Of a DNA stretch of 64,000 nucleotides, positions 33,764 through 42,104 are shown in pieces (positions within the stretch are counted from its first letter, which is position 1; the number at the start of each line of letters is the position of its first letter). The notes under the pieces are model-generated. The model did no database searches and was not told the origin of the DNA. It saw only the letters and a program-made list of their open reading frames with translations. A program made the position numbers and the translations under genes. The DNA comes from Catenulispora rubra (GTDB lineage Bacteria; Actinomycetota; Actinomycetes; Streptomycetales; Catenulisporaceae), in NCBI RefSeq assembly GCF_015356825.1, contig NZ_JAACYW010000021.1, forward strand, positions 1 to 64,000. The letters are read 5' to 3'.

Positions 33764-34453
33764 TCACGCACTGAGCCCGAGCGTCGCCATCCGCGCGCCG
33801 TGCGCCTCGGTGAGCCGGGTCAACATCCTCCCCACCTCGGCCAGGTCGACCGTGGTGGCACAGTCCGGCGCGGCCAGCACCCCGGCCAGCAGGGCCGCCA
33901 GCGCCGCCCGGCGGGCCGCGATGTGCTGCGCCTGGGTCAGCGCCTCCCCCATGATCCGGCGGCCCCACAGCGCCAGCCGTCCGGAGATCTTCGGGTCCTC
34001 CTCGATGGCCGCGCGCACGTGTTCCACCACGAACGCGCTGTGCCCCAGATCCTCCAGCACGCCCTCGACCACGGCCCGCGACTCGGGGTCCAGGTAGCGC
34101 GCCGCCTCGCGGTAGAAGTCCGCCGTGAGCGTGTCGCCGATGTAGGCCTTGACCAGCGACTCCAGCCATCCCGAGGGCTTGGTGTGCTCGTGGAAGGCGT
34201 CCACCGGGGCGGCGAACGGTTCCATCGCCGCGGTCGGGTCCGCTCCGAGCTCGGTCAGCCGGTCCCGGACTCGCCGGAAATGGTCGAATTCGGCCGCCGC
34301 CATGCCCGCGACCTGCGCCTTGCCGTCGAGCGTGGGGGCCAGCCCGGAGTCGGCGGCCAGGCGCTCGAACGCCGTCAGCTCCCCGTAGGCGACCAGCCCC
34401 AGAAAGTCAATGACAGCTGTCTCATAGGACATGGCGGTCGCCGGAGAAGTCAT
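33764..34453 (-). CDS. Ferritin-like protein (MiaE-like fold)
   Basis: A 229-aa all-helical protein of the actinobacterial ferritin-like group related to tRNA hydroxylase MiaE. Metal-ligand-like acidic/His positions occur in successive helices: AYGELTAFERL, AAAEFDHFRRV, a Glu in the third helix, and DLGHSAFVVEHV. The diiron site is not proven, and tRNA modification is only a family suggestion. The ATG at 34453 has TAAACT 6 nt upstream and no ribosome site, fitting a leaderless mRNA. It is divergent from rhlE, the same pairing as Rv3210c-rhlE in M. tuberculosis. Confidence 0.82.
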   Translation of the reverse strand: MTSPATAMSYETAVIDFLGLVAYGELTAFERLAADSGLAPTLDGKAQVAGMAAAEFDHFRRVRDRLTELGADPTAAMEPFAAPVDAFHEHTKPSGWLESLVKAYIGDTLTADFYREAARYLDPESRAVVEGVLEDLGHSAFVVEHVRAAIEEDPKISGRLALWGRRIMGEALTQAQHIAARRAALAALLAGVLAAPDCATTVDLAEVGRMLTRLTEAHGARMATLGLSA

Positions 34454-34701
34454 AGGGGCAGTTTATTCAGGTGTTTCCCGTCGGGTACACTGTGTGTGAC
34501 TAGCAGGATGCCCGGTCGGTGGCCCGATCGGCTCCGACCCACTGCGGCAACCGGATCCACAGAGGATCCCTCCGAGCCGCGAGGCCGCTCGCTCCTCCAG
34601 ATGTCTGATCGCCGGAGTCGACGCGAGCACGTACGCAAGCAGCACACATAGCACCGTGCTAGCCCCTCGCGCAGTGCCGCTCAACAGAAGAGGCATACAT
34701 C

Positions 34702-37083
34702 ATCAGCGCTGTCACGAACGACATCGAAGACACGAACGACATCGAAGACGGTTCCGGCGAGGCCGGGATCACCCCCGAGGCGCCCACCGCGCCCGAGGCT
34801 CCCGAAACCCCCGAGCCGATCGAGAAGACCTTCCGCGACCTGGGCGTGGACGAGCGGATCGCCGAGGCCCTGTCGGCCGGCGGCATCATCACGCCGTTCC
34901 CGATCCAGGCCGCGACCATCCCCGTCGCGCTCACCGGCGCCGACGTGATCGGCCAGGCGAAGACCGGCACCGGCAAGACGCTGGCGTTCGGCATCCCGGT
35001 CCTGCAGCGGATGGTGCGCGAGATCGCCGCCGCGGCCGCGGCCGCGGAGACCGCCGCCGCCGGGACCCTGGACGAGGGCGCCGCCGCGACGGCCGATGCC
35101 GCCAGCACCGACGCCGTCACCACCGACTCCATCACCACCGACGCCGCTGACGCCGCCACGGCCCCCGCCGCGACCGGCGCCGGCGCCAACGCCGCACGCG
35201 GCGGCCGCCGTCCGCGCGGCCGGGGCCGCAAGCCGGCCGGCGGCCCCGCCCCGACCGGCGTCCCGGGCCGTCCGCTCGGCCTGATCGTCGTGCCGACCCG
35301 CGAACTGGCCGTCCAGGTCACCGAAGACCTCGCGGCGGCCGGCAAGGTCATGGCCGCCCGCGTGCAGTCCGTCTACGGCGGACGCGCCTACGAGCCGCAG
35401 ATCGCCGCGCTGTCGGCCGGCGTCGACGTGGTCGTCGGCACCCCCGGCCGGCTGCTCGACCTGGCCAAGCAGGGGCACCTGGACCTGTCCGGGGTGCGCA
35501 TGCTGGTGCTGGACGAGGCCGACGAGATGCTGGACCTGGGCTTCCTGCCCGACGTCGAGCGGATCGTCACCCAGGTCCCGGACGACCGCCAGACCCTGCT
35601 GTTCTCCGCGACGATGCCCGGCCAGGTCATCGCGCTGGCCCGGCAGTACATGAGCCGCCCGACGCACATCCGCGCGGCCGACCCGCACGACACCGGCAGC
35701 ACCGTCACCAACGTCACCCAGCGCGTCTACCGGGCCCACGCCCTGGACAAGACCGAGATGCTGGCCCGCATGCTGCAGGCCGAGGGCCGCGGTCTGACCA
35801 TGGTGTTCTGCCGCACCAAGCGCACCGCCGCCAAGGTCGCCGAGGAGCTGGACGACCGCGGCTTCGCCGCCGCGGCGGTCCACGGCGACCTCGGCCAGGG
35901 CGCCCGCGAGCAGGCGCTGCGCGCCTTCCGCAACGGCAAGGTCGACGTCCTGGTGGCCACCGACGTGGCGGCCCGCGGCATCGACGTCGAAGGCGTCACC
36001 CACGTGGTGAACTTCCAGTGCCCCGAGGACGACAAGACCTACCTGCACCGCATCGGCCGCACCGCCCGCGCCGGCGCCTCCGGCACCGCGGTCACCTTCG
36101 TGGACTGGGACGAGGTCCCGCGCTGGAACCTCATCAACAAGACCCTCGGCCTGGACTTCCACGAGCCCCGCGAGACCTACTCCACCTCGGACTGGTTCTT
36201 CGAGGAGCTGAGCATCCCGGCCGACTCCAAGGGCCGGCTGCTCAAGTCCGAGCAGACCCGCGCCGGCCTGGCCGCCGAGGAGGTCGAGGACCTCGGCGAG
36301 ACCGGCCGCGGCGCCGGCGTCCGGGCCCGCGGCGGCGCGACCCGTACCGAGCGCACGGAACGCACGGAACGCACGGAGCGCCCGAGCCGCGCGAAGCGGG
36401 AGCGGGTGCGCACCCGGGGCGGCCGTCGGTCCGCCGACGAGCTGAACGGCGCCGAGGAGGCCCTGGCCGGCTCGGACGCGGCATCGGACGTGCTGGACGA
36501 CACCTCGGGCTCCGACAAGCCGAAGCGGAGCCGTACGCGGACCCGCAGCCGCAGCGGAGCGAGGTTCGAGACCGTAGCGGCCGAGACCGATGAGACCAAC
36601 GTCCTCACCGACGCGGTCGTCACAGCGGCCGACTTCACCGGCGACGAGTCGGAGACGCCGAAGCGCACGCGGACGCGGAGCCGGTCGAAGGCCGCTGACA
36701 CGGCCGGGCCGGACAGCATCGTCACCGAGGCCGCCGAGGCCGGCACCGACGAGGCCGAGAAGCCGAAGCGCACCCGGAGCCGGAAGCCGGAGACCGCCGA
36801 GGCGGCCACCGACACCGCCGAGCCGATCGCTGAGCCCATCGCCGAGGTCACCCTTCCGAAGCAGTCGAGCCGCGGCCGGTCGAAGACCGCCGAGCCGGCC
36901 GCCGAGGAGACCGCCGAGCCGAAGCGCACGCGCTCCCGCAGCCGGTCGACCGTCGTGGTCGCCGACGCCGCCGAGGCGGGCACGGGCAGCGCCGTCAAGC
37001 CGAAGCGCACCCGCCGCTCGCTCGCCGACGCCGAGGGCCTGACCGCCACCGGCGTCGCCGTGACCGGCAACTACAACTCGTAG
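34702..37083 (+). CDS. rhlE: DEAD-box RNA helicase RhlE with long basic tail
   Basis: About 793 aa. The Q motif (TFRDLGVDER ... PFPIQ), AKTGTGKT (about 86-93), PTRELA, LVLDEADEMLD, a SAT motif and HRIGRTARAG are all present. A low-complexity Ala/Thr/Asp insertion (about 107-191) separates motif I from Ia. After residue 534 the tail is disordered and basic, with five repeats of the type KPKRTRSR likely to bind RNA. No ATG, GTG or TTG exists in frame before GTG 34846, which would cut off the Q-motif aromatic residue. AAGAGG lies 8 nt before ATC 34702, so I place the start there with caution. RhlE remodels structured RNA and may act in RNA decay. Confidence 0.85.
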   Translation: MSAVTNDIEDTNDIEDGSGEAGITPEAPTAPEAPETPEPIEKTFRDLGVDERIAEALSAGGIITPFPIQAATIPVALTGADVIGQAKTGTGKTLAFGIPVLQRMVREIAAAAAAAETAAAGTLDEGAAATADAASTDAVTTDSITTDAADAATAPAATGAGANAARGGRRPRGRGRKPAGGPAPTGVPGRPLGLIVVPTRELAVQVTEDLAAAGKVMAARVQSVYGGRAYEPQIAALSAGVDVVVGTPGRLLDLAKQGHLDLSGVRMLVLDEADEMLDLGFLPDVERIVTQVPDDRQTLLFSATMPGQVIALARQYMSRPTHIRAADPHDTGSTVTNVTQRVYRAHALDKTEMLARMLQAEGRGLTMVFCRTKRTAAKVAEELDDRGFAAAAVHGDLGQGAREQALRAFRNGKVDVLVATDVAARGIDVEGVTHVVNFQCPEDDKTYLHRIGRTARAGASGTAVTFVDWDEVPRWNLINKTLGLDFHEPRETYSTSDWFFEELSIPADSKGRLLKSEQTRAGLAAEEVEDLGETGRGAGVRARGGATRTERTERTERTERPSRAKRERVRTRGGRRSADELNGAEEALAGSDAASDVLDDTSGSDKPKRSRTRTRSRSGARFETVAAETDETNVLTDAVVTAADFTGDESETPKRTRTRSRSKAADTAGPDSIVTEAAEAGTDEAEKPKRTRSRKPETAEAATDTAEPIAEPIAEVTLPKQSSRGRSKTAEPAAEETAEPKRTRSRSRSTVVVADAAEAGTGSAVKPKRTRRSLADAEGLTATGVAVTGNYNS
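34714..34749 (+). repeat. 18-bp tandem direct repeat in the rhlE 5' end
   Basis: Two exact copies of ACGAACGACATCGAAGAC encode the doubled hexapeptide TNDIED. That the copy number is a multiple of three keeps the frame open and supports translation upstream of GTG 34846. Confidence 0.9.
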
Positions 37084-37115
37084 TCGCGCCGGCCAGCCGC
37101 ACCGGCCACTCGCGA

Positions 37116-37163
37116 AAGCCGACGGCCCGAGACCTCCCAGGAGGCTCGGGCCGTCGGCTTTTT
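37116..37163 (+). terminator. Rho-independent terminator of rhlE
   Basis: A perfect 16-bp inverted repeat (37116-37131 with 37145-37160) and a 13-nt loop are followed by TTT, giving a run of five T. This is the strongest intrinsic terminator in the window, 33 nt after the rhlE stop codon. Confidence 0.92.
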
Positions 37164-37237
37164 CTCATCGGCTGTCGTGAAGCCCTGAAGCCGGGCCGTT
37201 CGGCGACGCTGTTGAGTGGTCAACTACGCTCATCCCC

Positions 37238-38146
37238 ATGAGCACGCCGCCCTTCGTCGACCTGCCGCCCCACACCCTCGCGGTCCAGCTGCCGACCGCG
37301 GGCGGGCCGCTCGCCGCGCTCCGCGCCACCCCGCCCGCCGGGACGGCGCGGAACGGGATCGCGGTGCTGGTGCCCGGCTACACCGGGTCGAAGGAGGACT
37401 TCATCGCGGTCCTGGCGCCGTTGGCGGAGGCCGGGTACGAGGTCGTGGCGATCGACCAGCGCGGCCAGAACGAGTCGGCGGGCCCCGCGGATCCGGACGC
37501 TTACACGCTCGCGCGGCTCGCCGCCGACCTCGCCGACGTCGTCGACGGCCTCGGCGCCACGACCGATGACGGCAGCAGCGGCGACGGTACCACCGCCAGT
37601 CCCGCCCCGATCCACGTCATGGGCCACTCCTTCGGCGGCCTGGTGGCCCGCGAACTCGCCCTGGCCCACCCCGACCGCGTCCGCAGCCTCGCCCTCCTGG
37701 ACTCCGGCCCCGCCGCGATCCCGGGCCGCTCCGCCGAGCAGGCGACGCTCCTGGCGGCCGCCGCCGGCTTCATGACCTCGGCCGAGATCTGGGCCGAGAT
37801 GCAGAAGATCGCCGCCGCCGAGGGCGCCCCGCAGCACCCGGACCCGGACGTCCGCGCCTTCCTGCAGCGGCGCTTCGAGAACAACGACACCGGCATGCTC
37901 GCCGGCATGGGCACCTCGATCCTGACGGCCACCGACCGGACCGCCGAGCTCGCCGCCGCCGGGCTGCCCCTGCTCATGGCGGCCGGCGTCGGTGACGAGG
38001 CGTGGCCGGTCCAGCTCCAGAAGGAGACCGCCACGCGCCTGGGGACCGACCTCGTCCTGATCGAGGACGCCGCGCACTCCCCCGCCGCCGAGAACCCGGC
38101 GGCCACCGCGCGACTGCTCGCCGGCTTCTGGGCTCAGAACGACTGA
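37238..38146 (+). CDS. Alpha/beta-hydrolase
   Basis: A 302-aa hydrolase. The oxyanion-hole region is VLVPGYTGSKEDF, the nucleophile elbow is GHSFGG, and the late His is in EDAAHSPAAENP. An Asp in the strand before it completes the triad. There is no signal peptide, so it acts in the cytoplasm; the substrate cannot be told. A short Gly/Ser/Thr insertion (about 107-125) precedes the nucleophile strand. TACGCT lies 7 nt before the ATG. The stop codon lies inside the first unit of a 47-bp tandem repeat that continues to the end of the convergent PHP gene. Confidence 0.88.
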   Translation: MSTPPFVDLPPHTLAVQLPTAGGPLAALRATPPAGTARNGIAVLVPGYTGSKEDFIAVLAPLAEAGYEVVAIDQRGQNESAGPADPDAYTLARLAADLADVVDGLGATTDDGSSGDGTTASPAPIHVMGHSFGGLVARELALAHPDRVRSLALLDSGPAAIPGRSAEQATLLAAAAGFMTSAEIWAEMQKIAAAEGAPQHPDPDVRAFLQRRFENNDTGMLAGMGTSILTATDRTAELAAAGLPLLMAAGVGDEAWPVQLQKETATRLGTDLVLIEDAAHSPAAENPAATARLLAGFWAQND

Positions 38147-38236
38147 GACCGAATCAGACCACGAAGCCGCGACCGCGACGTCAGAACGACCGAGGCCGAA
38201 CCAGACCACGAAGCCGCAACCGCGGCATCAGAACGG
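38134..38236. repeat. 47-bp tandem repeat between convergent genes
   Basis: Unit 1 (38134-38180) and unit 2 (38181-38227) begin TCAGAACGAC and share about 40 of 47 bases. A partial third unit (38228-38236, TCAGAACGG) is the last codons of the PHP gene. Unit 1 includes the stop codon of the hydrolase gene. The spacer between the two genes therefore appears to consist of duplicated gene-end DNA. Confidence 0.88.
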
Positions 38237-39097
38237 CTTGGTCCCGCTCGACCGCGCCACCAGCTCCTCGTAGACGGCCGGATCCGTGGTCTCGTCGCCG
38301 AGCCGGATGTTCGGCTTGCGGCTTCCGTGCCAGTCCGAGGAGCCGGTGGTCAGCAGCCCCAGCTCCTTGGCCAGCGCACGCACCTGGTCGCGTTCCTTGG
38401 GCCCATGGTCCGGATGGTTCATCTCGATGCCGTCCATCCCGGCCTCGGCGAACGCCGCGATGTCCGCCTCGGACACCACCGGGCCGCGACGCCAGGCCAT
38501 CGAGTGCGCCATCACCGTCACCCCGCCGGCCGCCTTGACCAGGCTGATCGCGCGGGCCGGGTCCATGTCCAGCTTCTCCACCCGCGCGCGGCCGCCCTCG
38601 CCGAGCCAGTCCGGCGTGAACGCCGCGTCGACCGAGGGCACCACGCCGGCCTCGACCAGCGCCGAGGCCACGTGCGGCCGGCCGACCACGCCGCCGTCGG
38701 CGATCTCCTGCACGCGCTCCCAGGTGATCGGCGCACCCAGCTCCCGCGCCTTCTCCACCATCGCCTCCGCGCGGTGCGTCCGGGACTCGCGGATCTCGGC
38801 GAGCGCCGCGGCCAGGTCCGGGTGCTCGGGGTCGAACATGTACCCGAGCATGTGCAGGCCGATCCCGTGGATCTTGCAGGAGATCTCGACGCCGGGCACC
38901 ACGGTCTGGATGTGCGACCAGACCCCGGCCTCGACGCCGTAGCGCAGCGCCCGGCGCGCCTCGGACCAGCCCGCCGTCCCGTCGTGGTCGGTGATCGCGA
39001 CGACGTTCAGTCCGGCCGCCTCGGCCATCGCGACCAGTTCGGCCGGTTCGTAGGTCCCGTCGGACGCGGTGGTGTGGGCATGGAGATCGATACGCAT
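38228..39097 (-). CDS. PHP-domain metal-dependent phosphoesterase
   Basis: A 289-aa PHP-family enzyme. The four metal-binding motifs are in order: DLHAHTTASDGT, ITDHDGT, GVEIS and GSSDWHGS; further His residues occur in GRPHVASAL and MAHSMAW. Relatives such as the RNase AM/YciV group act on 3',5'-nucleoside bisphosphates or short 5'-phosphorylated RNA. It is not part of a DNA polymerase here. TACCTT lies 6 nt before the ATG. Its last codons coincide with the third, partial copy of the 47-bp repeat. Confidence 0.88.
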   Translation of the reverse strand: MRIDLHAHTTASDGTYEPAELVAMAEAAGLNVVAITDHDGTAGWSEARRALRYGVEAGVWSHIQTVVPGVEISCKIHGIGLHMLGYMFDPEHPDLAAALAEIRESRTHRAEAMVEKARELGAPITWERVQEIADGGVVGRPHVASALVEAGVVPSVDAAFTPDWLGEGGRARVEKLDMDPARAISLVKAAGGVTVMAHSMAWRRGPVVSEADIAAFAEAGMDGIEMNHPDHGPKERDQVRALAKELGLLTTGSSDWHGSRKPNIRLGDETTDPAVYEELVARSSGTKPF

Positions 39098-39168
39098 GCC
39101 CTCAAGGTATCTGGCTCTGCGACGCGCAGCGTCTCCTCAACGGGCGGTGGTGGGAGACGGGTGGGCAC

Positions 39169-39933
39169 TCATCTTGTGATGGTGCCGCCGTCCACGACCA
39201 TGGACTCCCCGTTGACGAACGACGCCTCGTCCGAACACAGCCACACCGCCGCCTCGGCGATCTGCTCCGGCTGCCCGACGAATCCCCCGGTGTTCTCCCG
39301 CGCCTGCATGTTCACCGCCGGCCGCTCTTCGGCCGACGTGCGGATCATCGGGGTGTCGACGACCCCGGGGCAGATCGCGTTGATCCGCAGCCCGGCGTTC
39401 CGGTACTCGCGCGCCGCGGTCTTCGTGAGCCCGAGCACCCCGTGCTTCGACGAGCAATACGGCGACAGGTACGGCACCGCCACCAGCCCCGCCGCCGAGG
39501 CGATGTTCACGATCGTCCCCGCCTTGTTCGGCAGCATCGCGCGGATCTCGTGCTTCAGCGAGACGAACACCCCGGTCAGGTTGACGCCCAGGACCCGGTT
39601 CCAGTCCTCCAGCGCGGTGTCCGCGATCTTCGCCCCGGTCCCGGCGACCCCGGCGCAGTTCACCGCCGCGTCCAGCCGTCCGTACTCGGCGAGCGCCGCG
39701 GCGACAGCTGCCTCGACCTCCGCCTCCACCACCACGTCCGCGCGCACGAACAACGCCGTGCCGCCGGCCTTGCGGATCAGCTCGACCGTCTCCGGCCCCG
39801 AATACTCCCCGGCGTCGGTCCGGTCCACCACCACGACCGCCGCCGCGCCCCGCGCCGCGAACATCTCCGCGGTCGCCCGGCCGATCCCGCTGGCGCCGCC
39901 GGTCACCATCACGATCTTTCCCTCTGAGGCCAT
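39169..39933 (-). CDS. SDR-family oxidoreductase
   Basis: A 254-aa classical short-chain dehydrogenase. The cofactor motif is TGGASGIG, the structural motif is NCAGVAG, and the catalytic Tyr and Lys are in SPYCSSKHG. A conserved Ser lies in IASAAG. ATG 39933 has TACCTT 6 nt upstream, so the longer frame to 40056 is rejected. It is divergent from the ECF41 sigma gene across 63 bp. ECF41 sigma factors are typically neighboured by oxidoreductases, epimerases or carboxymuconolactone decarboxylases, so this gene may belong to that group, though no ECF41-type promoter is seen before it. Confidence 0.9.
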   Translation of the reverse strand: MASEGKIVMVTGGASGIGRATAEMFAARGAAAVVVVDRTDAGEYSGPETVELIRKAGGTALFVRADVVVEAEVEAAVAAALAEYGRLDAAVNCAGVAGTGAKIADTALEDWNRVLGVNLTGVFVSLKHEIRAMLPNKAGTIVNIASAAGLVAVPYLSPYCSSKHGVLGLTKTAAREYRNAGLRINAICPGVVDTPMIRTSAEERPAVNMQARENTGGFVGQPEQIAEAAVWLCSDEASFVNGESMVVDGGTITR

Positions 39934-39996
39934 GCGCGCAAGGTAGGTCAGAGGGCGCCAAGCGTCCATGCCCACACCGGTAATAGGCTGGCCGGC

Positions 39997-40947
39997 GTGG
40001 ATCAGGACCTCCCCACCGGGGACGACACCAGGGCCGCGCACGTCTTCAACGACCATCGCAGACTGCTGACGTCGGTCGCCTACCGCGTCCTCGGCCGCTG
40101 GAGCGACGCCGAGGACGTAGTGCAGGACGCCTGGCTACGCTGGAGCGCCGCCGACTACGCCTCGGTCGAGGACCCGCGGGCCTTCCTGGTCACCGTCACC
40201 ACCCGGCTGGCGATCGACCAGCTCCGCAAGGCCCAGACCCGCAAGGAGTCCTACGTCGGCCCCTGGCTCCCGGAGCCGGTCCTGACCCGGGACGGCGCCG
40301 ACACCGCCCCGGACGCCGCCGACCGCGTGGTCCTGGACGACACCGTCTCGCTGGCCATGCTGCTGGTGATGGAGACGCTGTCGCCGCTGGAGCGCGCCGT
40401 CTTCGTGCTGCGCGAGGCCTTCGACTACAGCTTCGCCGAGATCGCGGCGATGCTGGACCGCACCGAGGCCGCGGTGCGCCAGCTGCTGGTCCGGGCCCGC
40501 AACCACGTGCACGACAAGCGCCCGCGCTACCCGCTGGACGACGTCAAGCGGCAGAGCATCGCCGAACGCTTTCTGGCTGCCTGTGTCGGCGGGGACGTCG
40601 CGCCGCTGCTGGAGCTGCTCTCGCCGGAGGTCACGGTCATCTCCGACGGCGGCGGCGTGGTCAACGCGGCGATGCGTCCCGTGGTCGGCCTGGACCACGT
40701 GGCCCGGTTCCTGCTGGGCATCACGCAGAAGTACGCGAAGTACATCGACGCCGGCATGGACATCCGGGTCGAGATCTCGCCGACCGGGATCAACGGCGGC
40801 CCGGCGCTCATCGCGTTCGCCGACGACAAGATCCTCTACGTCTACGCGCTGGACATGGACGAGGACGGCCGGATCCGCGCAGTCTTCGCCATGGCCAACC
40901 CGGACAAGCTCAGCGGGGTCCGGGCGCTGGAGGACAACGCGGGCTGA
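39997..40947 (+). CDS. ECF41-family RNA polymerase sigma factor (SigJ-like)
   Basis: A 316-aa extracytoplasmic-function sigma factor. Sigma region 2 (about 13-85) and region 4 (about 115-170, ending in a helix-turn-helix, FAEIAAMLDRTEAAVRQLL) are followed by a SnoaL-like C-terminal domain (about 190-305). Three ECF41 hallmarks are present: GPWLPEP in the linker, SDGGG and ANPDKLSG. In this group the fused domain takes the place of an anti-sigma factor and tunes activity. GTG at 39997 has TAGGCT 7 nt upstream (leaderless, housekeeping-type). An exact ECF41 promoter stands before the next gene. Confidence 0.93.
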   Translation: MDQDLPTGDDTRAAHVFNDHRRLLTSVAYRVLGRWSDAEDVVQDAWLRWSAADYASVEDPRAFLVTVTTRLAIDQLRKAQTRKESYVGPWLPEPVLTRDGADTAPDAADRVVLDDTVSLAMLLVMETLSPLERAVFVLREAFDYSFAEIAAMLDRTEAAVRQLLVRARNHVHDKRPRYPLDDVKRQSIAERFLAACVGGDVAPLLELLSPEVTVISDGGGVVNAAMRPVVGLDHVARFLLGITQKYAKYIDAGMDIRVEISPTGINGGPALIAFADDKILYVYALDMDEDGRIRAVFAMANPDKLSGVRALEDNAG

Positions 40948-40986
40948 GCCCGCGGTACGCCCTGTGGCGCGGATCACGCCGACCCG

Positions 40987-41013
40987 TGTCACAGATCCGG
41001 GCCCGGGCCCGTC
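40987..41013 (+). promoter_or_regulatory. ECF41-type promoter
   Basis: TGTCACA (40987-40993), a 16-nt spacer and CGTC (41010-41013). This matches the ECF41 consensus exactly, including spacing. The epimerase gene starts 54 nt downstream behind AAGGAG, so it is very likely a direct target of the adjacent sigma factor. Confidence 0.8.
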
Positions 41014-41067
41014 CTTGCGATCGAACACGGCGGAGAGAACCGCCGAGCCGATCCCAAGGAGCTCACG

Positions 41068-41994
41068 ATGCGTATCCTGCTCGCCGGTGCCAGCGGTGTC
41101 TTCGGCCGCGTCCTCACCCCGGCCCTGATCGACGCCGGCCACGAGGTGGTCGGCATCACCCGCAGCCCCGACGGCGTCCGCGCGATCGAGGCCATGGGCG
41201 CCGGCGCGGTCGTCGCCGACGTCCTGGACCGCGAGCAGCTCCTCGCCGCGCTGGGCGGCCGGCACTTCGACGCGGTCATCAGCCAGCTGACCGCGCTGAA
41301 GAAGCCGCCGATGCGCAACAAGGACATGGACGTCACCAACGTCCTGCGGACCGTCGGCACCGAGAACCTGATGGCGGCGGCCAAGGCGACCGGCGCCAGG
41401 CGCTTCCTGACCCAGTCGATGATCTTCGGCTACGGCTACGGCGACCAGGGCGCGACGCCGCTGACCGAGGACGCGTTCTTCGGGCCCTCGCCGCGCAAGG
41501 CCTTCGCCCGGCACGGCGAGGCGATGCTGCGCAACGAGCAGATCGCCTTCTCCGAGCCCGGCATCGACGGCATCGCGCTGCGCTACGGCCTGTTCTACGG
41601 CGGCCCCGCGACGAGCGCCTACGTGGACTTCCTCAAGGCAGGCAAGCTGCCGCTGGTCAAGACGGGCACCAACGGCTTCATCCACCTCGCCGACGCGGCG
41701 GGCGCGACCGTGGCCGCGGTGGAACGCGGCAAGGGCGGCGAGGCCTACAACATCGTGGACGACGCCCCGGCGCCGTTCGCGGACGTGGCCATGGAGATCG
41801 CGAAGGACTTCAGGACGAAGACCCCGCGCGTCGTCCCGGCCTGGATGACCAAGCCGATGCCCTACCTGAACGCCTTCATCACCGGCCGCTGGATCGTCAG
41901 CAACGCCAAGGCCAAGGACCAGTTGGGCTGGCAGCCGCAGTACCCGTCCTTCCGCGAGGGCGTCGCAGCGGACGCCGAAGCCGCCGGGATCTGA
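41068..41994 (+). CDS. NAD(P)-dependent epimerase/reductase-like protein
   Basis: A 308-aa extended-SDR or atypical NmrA-like protein. The N-terminal dinucleotide site is LLAGASGVFGR, and an Asp-containing second strand (VVADVLD) suggests the cofactor preference. The usual Tyr-x3-Lys pair is not obvious (RKAFARHGEAML stands at that place), so catalysis is uncertain. AAGGAGCTCACG precedes the ATG. It is the gene immediately behind the ECF41 promoter, in line with the sigma-epimerase pairing typical of ECF41 loci. The physiological substrate is unknown. Confidence 0.85.
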   Translation: MRILLAGASGVFGRVLTPALIDAGHEVVGITRSPDGVRAIEAMGAGAVVADVLDREQLLAALGGRHFDAVISQLTALKKPPMRNKDMDVTNVLRTVGTENLMAAAKATGARRFLTQSMIFGYGYGDQGATPLTEDAFFGPSPRKAFARHGEAMLRNEQIAFSEPGIDGIALRYGLFYGGPATSAYVDFLKAGKLPLVKTGTNGFIHLADAAGATVAAVERGKGGEAYNIVDDAPAPFADVAMEIAKDFRTKTPRVVPAWMTKPMPYLNAFITGRWIVSNAKAKDQLGWQPQYPSFREGVAADAEAAGI

Positions 41995-42039
41995 AACGGG
42001 ACAAGCGGGACAGCTGAACAGGACATTTGAAAAGGGAAA

Positions 42040-42075
42040 CGCCCCTGACCCGGTGAGGGAGTCGAGTCAGGGGCG
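42040..42075. terminator. Bidirectional terminator
   Basis: A perfect 10-bp inverted repeat (42040-42049, CGCCCCTGAC, with 42066-42075) and a 16-nt loop lie between the ends of the convergent epimerase and aldehyde dehydrogenase genes, so the hairpin can serve both. Confidence 0.75.
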
Positions 42076-42104
42076 AGCGTGTTCTGGTCTGCGGACCGGG
42101 GTCG

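Noticed and set aside
38134-38236. The 47-bp repeat as an attachment site of a mobile element
   Set aside because: Repeats are tandem and adjacent, with no integrase, tRNA gene or element between them.
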